The position numbers were made by a program, and so were the translations under genes. A DNA stretch of 64,000 nt from Clostridia bacterium (GTDB lineage Bacteria; Bacillota; Clostridia; Oscillospirales; CAG-272). How positions within the stretch are numbered: position 1 is the stretch's first letter; every line of letters starts with the position of its first letter. This document shows positions 58,467 through 64,000 of this stretch, piece after piece. Location of the stretch: NCBI GenBank assembly GCA_017938205.1, contig JAGBCA010000065.1, positions 1 through 64,000 on the forward strand, given 5' to 3'. The notes beneath the pieces were generated by a model, which saw only the letters and a program-made list of their open reading frames with translations, did not search any database and had not been told where the DNA came from.

Positions 58467-60863
58467 ATGAAACGAATACTCCTCTTTTCGCTTTGTCTTT
58501 TTTCTTTGCTTGCACTCGTTGCCTGCGGCGGTCAGACTACGCCCGGCGGTGAGCAGAATCCTACCTCGGATGAATACACGGTGACCTTTATCTCGGAAAA
58601 TGCCTGCGCCTCGGTTACCTCTGCAAATCCCGTCACAGTCAAGGCGGGAGAAACGGCAACCTTCCGTGTCAAGCTTTCCGATACGGCCGTGTTCCGCAGC
58701 ACGGATGCAGGGCACTATGATTATAAAACGCGTCTGTTGACCGTTCCGAACGTTACGAAGGACACGCGCGTGCGCTTTTTCGCTGAGGATGTAGGCTATG
58801 ATACCACGGGTGCGTATCACCTTCGCTTCGTTGGCGGCACGAAGGATACGGTCTCGCACGCCGATCCCGAGGCCGATATTCAGCCGGGAACGCGCATTGC
58901 CGTTACGGCGGGAGATACGAACGCTTCCTTCATCGGCTGGACGGCTCACGCCCCCCGCGCCAACGGCGGCACGCTTCTTTCCGAGGCGCGTACATATGAA
59001 TTTGATCTGTCGCCCGATCTCGTTCGCAATGGGCTCTTGATCCTCTACGCCAATTATTCGGAGGAGAACGTATATTATTACGATCCGAACGGCGGCACGA
59101 TCCATACCGACTCTCGCAATCTGACGGTTGCCTCCACCTATACGGCGTCGCGCGAGGCAGGCCGCCTGCGTGTGGCACTCTCCGAAAAGGAGATGGAGAC
59201 ACTTGGATGTGCCTCGCTCTTTTACGATGACGGTACCTTCAGCCGTGACGGCCACGTGCTTCTTGAATACAACACCAAGGCGGACGGCAGCGGTGAGGGC
59301 TATAGCCTTGGCTCCAAATTCCCGATGAATACGGGCTCGAACGTCCTCTATTGCATTTGGGGCGCGGTGGAGTCCGAGGAGAAATTCTCCTATGTGGATT
59401 TCTCGTACGCTCGTCCGAGCGGTATCTCGGTGGCAAATACGCCCGGATGGAATACGAGCGGCGTGCAGATCCGTTCCTATTTCGGCAACGCGGAAACGGT
59501 GATCATTCCCGAAACGCTGGGTGGCAAGCCCGTTATTTCCGTGGCGAGCGGCGCGTTTGATCACTGCACGAATATGAAAACGCTCGTGCTTTCGAAAAAT
59601 CTTCTTTACGTAGAGGATGGCGCGTTCACCAATCTTCAAAATCTTACCACGTTGTATTATTCGGATAGCATTTATGATATTGGCAATGCGGTGATGGATG
59701 CCTCGGGCTATGCAACGCTCAAGACCTTTATCGTGAATGCAACCACGCCGCCCCGTTTCTCCACGGGAGATGCTGTGTTTGCAAAAAAGCTTTGCCGCCT
59801 GCTTGCCAATGCGGATCAGCCGCGCATCATTATGATCGCAGGATCGTCTGCCCGTCAGGGCTTCTCAACGCCTTATCTTGAGGGGCTGCTTGAGAGCGAA
59901 TATACCGTGATCAACCTCGGCACCACCCGTACCACCCAAGGATTTATGTATCTTGAGGCGATGCAGCATTACGCAACCGAGAAGGACGTTATTCTCTATG
60001 CACCCGAAAACAGCTCCTATATGATGGGAGAGGGAACGCTGTATTGGAAGACCCTTCGCGATATGGAGGGAATGTATAATATCTTCCGCTATATCGATAT
60101 CAGGGGCTATTCCAACGTGTTTGGTGCGTTTGCCGAGTTCAATAGCGGCATCGCAGAGGTGCCCGGAGTGGATGCCTGCTACGCACCGCGCTATGGCAGA
60201 GCGCCCGAGACCTACGAGGATATTCTGAAGTCTACGGCAGACGACGAATACGGCGATTATCAGAATGTCGCCCGTAACGGATATCGCTCGGAGCTTTCCC
60301 GCCCCTTCCAGGATGCCTACGTGATCACGTTAAACGAGCGATTTAAGTCACGGCAGGATTTCGGCTGGGACAACAACGTCGCGGATTATTGGAAGAGTGA
60401 CGATTGGAAGGACGAAAGCAACGCCGCATGGTGTAATATCGACGATCCGTACTACGTAAGCAATATGAACCGCGCTATCCGTGCGGCAAAGGGCACGGGG
60501 GCAAAGGTGTATTTCTCCTTTTCGCCTGCCGATGCCTCGCGTCTTTGCTCCGAGGCTTTGGCGGATATCGACGCATGGTGCGCAGACTACGAGGCGTTTA
60601 TCGCAAGCACCTATGAATTTGATGGGCTTCTCGGCAATGCCAAGGACTATATCATGCACCACGAGTATTTCTACGACAACGCCTTCCATCCGAACGATTA
60701 CGGCCGTACCTTCCGCACCTATCAGGTCTATAAGGATCTGTGCGCTGTACTTGGTGAGACAACGGTGAATCCGATCTTCTTCGTCGGCTTTGACGGAGAT
60801 ATCGACGGCTGCCGCATGGAAACGGATTATGACGGTGTGCCGAATTATCCCGCATTTGAATGA
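58467..60863 (+). CDS. Lipoprotein with BspA-like LRRs and a C-terminal SGNH-like acyltransferase domain
   Basis: 798 aa. The start at 58467 has GGAGG 7 bases upstream. A lipoprotein signal (ILLFSLCLFSLLALVAC, lipid Cys at 20) anchors it outside. Residues 35-310 are beta-rich repeats. Residues 335-440 are BspA/LRR_5-type (VIIPETLGGKPVISVASGAF and MKTLVLSKNLLYVEDGAF). Residues 452-798 are SGNH-like: IMIAGSSARQG with the candidate Ser, ILYAPENSS, VYFSFSPADAS and YDNAFHPNDYG with candidate Asp/His. The same four motifs occur in the paralogue at 62648. It heads an operon with an MBOAT enzyme, so it probably acts like AlgX/AlgJ or PatB, moving acyl groups to a surface glycan. Confidence 0.82.
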   Translation: MKRILLFSLCLFSLLALVACGGQTTPGGEQNPTSDEYTVTFISENACASVTSANPVTVKAGETATFRVKLSDTAVFRSTDAGHYDYKTRLLTVPNVTKDTRVRFFAEDVGYDTTGAYHLRFVGGTKDTVSHADPEADIQPGTRIAVTAGDTNASFIGWTAHAPRANGGTLLSEARTYEFDLSPDLVRNGLLILYANYSEENVYYYDPNGGTIHTDSRNLTVASTYTASREAGRLRVALSEKEMETLGCASLFYDDGTFSRDGHVLLEYNTKADGSGEGYSLGSKFPMNTGSNVLYCIWGAVESEEKFSYVDFSYARPSGISVANTPGWNTSGVQIRSYFGNAETVIIPETLGGKPVISVASGAFDHCTNMKTLVLSKNLLYVEDGAFTNLQNLTTLYYSDSIYDIGNAVMDASGYATLKTFIVNATTPPRFSTGDAVFAKKLCRLLANADQPRIIMIAGSSARQGFSTPYLEGLLESEYTVINLGTTRTTQGFMYLEAMQHYATEKDVILYAPENSSYMMGEGTLYWKTLRDMEGMYNIFRYIDIRGYSNVFGAFAEFNSGIAEVPGVDACYAPRYGRAPETYEDILKSTADDEYGDYQNVARNGYRSELSRPFQDAYVITLNERFKSRQDFGWDNNVADYWKSDDWKDESNAAWCNIDDPYYVSNMNRAIRAAKGTGAKVYFSFSPADASRLCSEALADIDAWCADYEAFIASTYEFDGLLGNAKDYIMHHEYFYDNAFHPNDYGRTFRTYQVYKDLCAVLGETTVNPIFFVGFDGDIDGCRMETDYDGVPNYPAFE

Positions 60864-60884
60864 AAAATCTTTTAGGAGCTTTTT

Positions 60885-61178
60885 ATGCAGATCTTTTCGC
60901 ATCCCGTTCCGCTGATCCTCGCGATTCTTCTCACGGTGCTGCACTTTGTTGCTCCCGCCCTGCCTGCGCTTTTTGAAAAAATATTGAAATATGCAAATAT
61001 ATGTTTGCATATAGTGCTGTATTTTGCGTTAATTCTCTTTAAAACACCGCTGGATGAGGTCGTGCTTGTTTATCTGGTTTCGCTTCTGCTATATATCCTT
61101 TCTGCGCTTCTTTGGCAGAGAATAGACGCTCGGAGTGAACAAAGCTCCGCGAAAGAGAAAGGAGAGTCGAAAAAATGA
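60885..61178 (+). CDS. Small membrane protein coupled to the MBOAT gene
   Basis: 97 aa with three hydrophobic segments (PLILAILLTVLHFVAPALPA; ILKYANICLHIVLYFALILF; EVVLVYLVSLLLYILSALLW) and a charged cytosolic tail (RIDARSEQSSAKEKGESKK). Not recognised as a named family. AGGAG precedes the ATG. It lies 21 bases after the lipoprotein gene and its stop overlaps the MBOAT start by ATGA, so it is very probably a subunit or assembly partner of the acyltransferase, comparable in role to the small DltX peptide in the D-alanylation system; that comparison is inference from context. Confidence 0.75.
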   Translation: MQIFSHPVPLILAILLTVLHFVAPALPALFEKILKYANICLHIVLYFALILFKTPLDEVVLVYLVSLLLYILSALLWQRIDARSEQSSAKEKGESKK

Positions 61179-62635
61179 CCTTCAATTCTCTTGCCTTCGT
61201 GCTCTTTTATCCGTGTGTGCTCCTGCTTTATTTTCTCCTGCCAAGGCGCGCACGCCTGCCGCTTCTCTTGGCGGCAAGCTACTTCTTCTATATGTACTAT
61301 CAGCCCTCGCTGATCTTCCTCATTTTCGGTACAACGGTGATCTCGTGGCTTGCCGCGTGGGGGATTTCGCGCAGCCACTCGCTTGCAATACGCCGCCTGC
61401 TTCTTTCTCTGACGCTGATCGTGTGTCTCGGAACGCTCTTTTTCTATAAGTATTTTGACTTTTTGATGGGTAGCATCACAGGGCTGATCCGTTTCTTTGG
61501 CGGCACAGCCTCGCCGATCGTTCTCTCGCTCGTGCTTCCTGTCGGTATCTCGTTTTATACCTTTCAGACGCTTTCCTACGTGATCGACGTGTATCGCGGC
61601 AGCATTCCGCATGAGAAAAATTTTTTCTATTATGCGCTTTTCGTTTCCTTCTTTCCGCAGCTGGTTGCCGGCCCGATCGAGCGGCCCGAAAATCTTCTGC
61701 CGCAGCTGAAGGAAAAGTACGTTTTCAATAAGGCGGATGCTGTCAAGGGTGCAAAGCATATGCTTGTCGGCTATTTCAAAAAGATCTGCGTGGCGGATCT
61801 TCTGGCCGAAACGGTCAATCTCGTGTATAATGTGCCCGAGGAGGCAACGCCGCTCGGCATCCTGATCGCCACGGCACTCTTTGCCGTGCAGATCTATTGC
61901 GATTTTTCGGGCTATACGGATATTGCCATCGGTATCTCGCGCGTGATGGGTATTCGTCTGATGCAGAACTTTGATCATCCTTACCGAGCACGCACCGTGC
62001 GTGAGTTTTGGTCGCGCTGGCATATCTCGCTTTCCTCCTGGTTCAAGGATTATCTCTATATCCCGCTTGGTGGCAGCCGATGCGCAAGGTGGCGGCATAT
62101 GCTGAATCTGATGATCGTGTTTGCGGTCTCGGGCCTTTGGCACGGTGCAAGCTTCACCTTCATCGTCTGGGGGCTTCTGCACGGTGTGTATCAGGTGGTC
62201 GGACAGCTGACGAAGCGGCCGCGTGTCGCCCTTCGCGCCCGCCTGGGAATATCGGAGGATAGCCGCATTTTGCACGCTTGGCAGACGGCTTGCACCTCTC
62301 TGCTCGTTGGCTTTGCATGGCTCTTCTTCCGTGCAAATTCCATGCAGGATGCCATCACGCTTCTCGGACGATTTTTTAACGGTGCGGCGTGGCTTTTGCC
62401 CTTTTCCCTCAAAGAGAATCTCGGCCTGTCGTCTGTCGCCGTTCTGACGGTGATCGTTTCGCTTGCCTTGCTTTGGCTTATGGATCGCCTCGTTGCCTAC
62501 GGAGACGGAGAGGATGGCTCTGCCGTTCTCGTAAGGGACGGAGCCTTCGTTTATATCGTATGGACGCTTTTGCTCGTTTATATGCTGCTGCTTGCCTCCG
62601 ATAAGGTGAGCACCTTTATCTATTTCCAATTCTGA
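61175..62635 (+). CDS. MBOAT-family membrane O-acyltransferase (AlgI/PatA-like)
   Basis: 486 aa with about ten membrane helices (SLAFVLFYPCVLLLYFLLP at the start). The MBOAT core is clear: FQTLSYVIDVYRG near residue 130, FPQLVAGPIERPENLLPQ near 165, DFSGYTDIAIGISRVMG near 247, FDHPYRARTVREFWSRWHIS near 270 and the invariant His in SGLWHGASFTFIVWGLLHG near 320. It transfers acyl groups, usually acetyl, from a cytosolic donor across the membrane to outer partner proteins. Flanked by a small membrane protein and two SGNH-like proteins, which fits a complete glycan O-acylation apparatus. Confidence 0.95.
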   Translation: MTFNSLAFVLFYPCVLLLYFLLPRRARLPLLLAASYFFYMYYQPSLIFLIFGTTVISWLAAWGISRSHSLAIRRLLLSLTLIVCLGTLFFYKYFDFLMGSITGLIRFFGGTASPIVLSLVLPVGISFYTFQTLSYVIDVYRGSIPHEKNFFYYALFVSFFPQLVAGPIERPENLLPQLKEKYVFNKADAVKGAKHMLVGYFKKICVADLLAETVNLVYNVPEEATPLGILIATALFAVQIYCDFSGYTDIAIGISRVMGIRLMQNFDHPYRARTVREFWSRWHISLSSWFKDYLYIPLGGSRCARWRHMLNLMIVFAVSGLWHGASFTFIVWGLLHGVYQVVGQLTKRPRVALRARLGISEDSRILHAWQTACTSLLVGFAWLFFRANSMQDAITLLGRFFNGAAWLLPFSLKENLGLSSVAVLTVIVSLALLWLMDRLVAYGDGEDGSAVLVRDGAFVYIVWTLLLVYMLLLASDKVSTFIYFQF

Positions 62636-62647
62636 TGGGAGGCTGTG

Positions 62648-64000
62648 ATGAAAAAAACGAAAACGATTCTCGTAGCAGTGCTTCTCATTCTTGCGATCCT
62701 CTCGGTGCTCCTTCTGCCTGCCGCGGCGGCGATCTTGACGCCATCCGTATATTCCTCCACCTTCGTCGGTGTTCTGGATGAGAAGGTAGAGCGCCTTGCC
62801 TCCATCAAGGGGAAGAAGGTCGTCGTGGTTGGCGGCTCCTCGGTCGCCTTTGGGTTAGATAGCGCGTTGATGGAGGAGCATCTCGGAATGCCTGTGGTCA
62901 ATTTCGGGCTCTACGCCGCCATCGGTACGAAGGCCATGCTGGATCTCTCGCTTCCGCATATCGGAGAGGGAGATATCGTTATCCTCGCGCCGGAAACCGA
63001 TGCGCAAACGCTCTCGCTTTATTTCAGCGGTGAGAATATGTGGAAGGCGATCGACGATGCCCCCTCGCTCTTTTTCAATCTCCGTGGGGATAGCAAAAAG
63101 GAAATGCTCGGCAGTCTTTATGCACACGCGGCGGATAAGCTCTCGGTGCTTTTGTCCGATCCGCTCGATCCCCCGGGCGTATACAACAGCAAGAGCTTTA
63201 ACGCCTACGGCGACGTCTCCTATCCGAGAGAGCAAAACGTAATGACGCTGTATTACGATCCAAATACTCCGATCGAGCCGACACCCTCCATCGTTTCCGA
63301 GGATTTTATCGAATACGTCAACGAATATATTGCCCTCTGCGAAAGAAAGGGAGCGACGGTGTATTATTCTTTTGCACCGATGAATGCGGCGGCCATGGCG
63401 CCCTCGGTCACGGAGGAGAGCCTGCTGGGCTTTGCCGATCATCTGGAGAAAAACATTCTTTGCGAGCATATCAGTATGATCAATTCCTACGTTCTGGATC
63501 CCGCGTATTTTTACGATACGAATTATCATTTAAATGACGTAGGCGTACGGCTTCGAACGAAAATGCTGATCGAGGATATCCGCTTTGCTAAGGGCGATTA
63601 TCAGGCCGTAAATATCGAAATTCCCGAAAAGCCCGCACTCCCGAATGCGGATATTAAGTTTTTTGAAACGGATGAAAATTCGCAGTATTTTGTATATGAA
63701 ACTTTACAAACAGGTGCAAAAAAAGGCTCACTTGCGATTGTTGGACTCACCGAGCTTGGGAAAAAGCAAAAGGAGCTGACAATTCCGCTCGGCGCAGATC
63801 ATCTTAAGATCACTTATCTTGGCGCGAATGCCTTTGCGGGCGGTGTCGCCGAAACGGTCACCATCCCTGAAAATTCAAATCTCAGGGACATTGCGACGGG
63901 TGCCTTTGAAGGATCCTCCGTGCGCCGCCTTTATATCCGTTATGAATTTGAAAACGATGCGGATGAGCTCTCGCCTCCCGCAAGCTTCGGTCATACGGAG
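62648..64000 (+). CDS. Exported SGNH-like protein with C-terminal BspA-like LRRs (3' end off the window)
   Basis: 451 codons visible, no stop before the edge. An N-terminal signal or anchor helix (TKTILVAVLLILAILSVLLL) has no lipobox. The SGNH-like domain (about 55-320) has VVVGGSSVAFG (candidate Ser 64), VILAPETDA, VYYSFAPMNAA, and YDTNYHLNDVG with candidate Asp 290 and His 294; these match the 58467 protein. From about residue 385 LRR_5-type strands begin (ITYLGANAFAGGVAETVTIP, then IATGAFEGSSVRRLYI). The order of domains is thus reversed relative to its paralogue. GGGAGG precedes ATG 62648, 12 bases after the MBOAT stop. Probably the second acyl-transfer partner. Confidence 0.85.
   Translation, partial: MKKTKTILVAVLLILAILSVLLLPAAAAILTPSVYSSTFVGVLDEKVERLASIKGKKVVVVGGSSVAFGLDSALMEEHLGMPVVNFGLYAAIGTKAMLDLSLPHIGEGDIVILAPETDAQTLSLYFSGENMWKAIDDAPSLFFNLRGDSKKEMLGSLYAHAADKLSVLLSDPLDPPGVYNSKSFNAYGDVSYPREQNVMTLYYDPNTPIEPTPSIVSEDFIEYVNEYIALCERKGATVYYSFAPMNAAAMAPSVTEESLLGFADHLEKNILCEHISMINSYVLDPAYFYDTNYHLNDVGVRLRTKMLIEDIRFAKGDYQAVNIEIPEKPALPNADIKFFETDENSQYFVYETLQTGAKKGSLAIVGLTELGKKQKELTIPLGADHLKITYLGANAFAGGVAETVTIPENSNLRDIATGAFEGSSVRRLYIRYEFENDADELSPPASFGHTE

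Noticed and set aside
61070..62629. 519-codon minus-strand frame opposite the MBOAT gene
   Set aside because: The plus-strand MBOAT gene has all family motifs; the antisense product is an Arg/His/Lys/Gln-rich artefact.

Overview
The window is a dense, single-copy bacterial chromosome segment, almost certainly from an uncultured anaerobic Clostridia-type Bacillota. The evidence is an intact spoIIAA-spoIIAB-sigF sporulation operon, spoVG, a CIRCE-controlled groESL operon, FeoA/FeoB with a FeoB-associated Cys-rich protein, an MsmK-type shared sugar-transport ATPase, AddB, and a clostridial split methionine synthase. No rRNA, tRNA, CRISPR array, transposase or prophage was seen. Strong Shine-Dalgarno sites (AGGAG type) and sigma-A promoters (TTGACA-17-TATAAT type) are common and were used to correct many start codons.

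Layout. 1-9879 (minus): a long run headed by a GH28 pectinase-like gene, followed by rsmF, a parvulin isomerase, ylmH, a tandem SGNH esterase, an RpiB-like isomerase, a beta-propeller glycosidase-like protein, a GDSL esterase and a MATE exporter cut by the window edge. 10197-18573 (plus): acyl-CoA synthetase, M16 peptidase, a membrane UDP-sugar dehydratase behind a possible leader terminator, and a 971-aa secreted protein. 18681-22997: UDP-GlcNAc 2-epimerase overlapping tail-to-tail with an XRE-S24 repressor, a divergent cassette of unknown small genes, then the spoIIA operon. 23153-25093: groES-groEL. 25271-29099 (minus): metF, a separate MetH reactivation-domain protein, and metH. 29391-31937: feoA-feoB-FeoB-associated protein with two palindromic metal-box-like operators. 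32069-35925 (minus): a winged-helix regulator overlapping addB, without addA.

36132-42150 (plus): a KDPG aldolase-VOC fusion, then two large unknown proteins (a charged single-helix repeat protein and a membrane-anchored repeat protein). 42157-44345 (minus): sugar isomerase, rsmG and a truncated Noc/ParB-like gene. 44546-46644: pgk-tpiA, followed by a 165-bp tandem repeat array with strong hairpins. 47317-52021: deacetylase-like protein, MsmK-type ATPase and a coiled-coil protein. 52024-54462 (minus): spoVG and a glycosyltransferase-CsaB fusion. 54620-58303: murC, mgtE with a leader of small ORFs, and a HAD phosphatase.

58467-64000 (plus) is the most interesting block: an MBOAT O-acyltransferase with a small membrane protein, flanked by two paralogous SGNH-like exported proteins, each joined to BspA-like leucine-rich repeats in opposite order. 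It looks like a cell-surface glycan acylation module of unusual architecture. Together with the epimerase, dehydratase, GT-CsaB fusion and esterases, the window leans toward building, decorating and degrading surface or dietary glycans.
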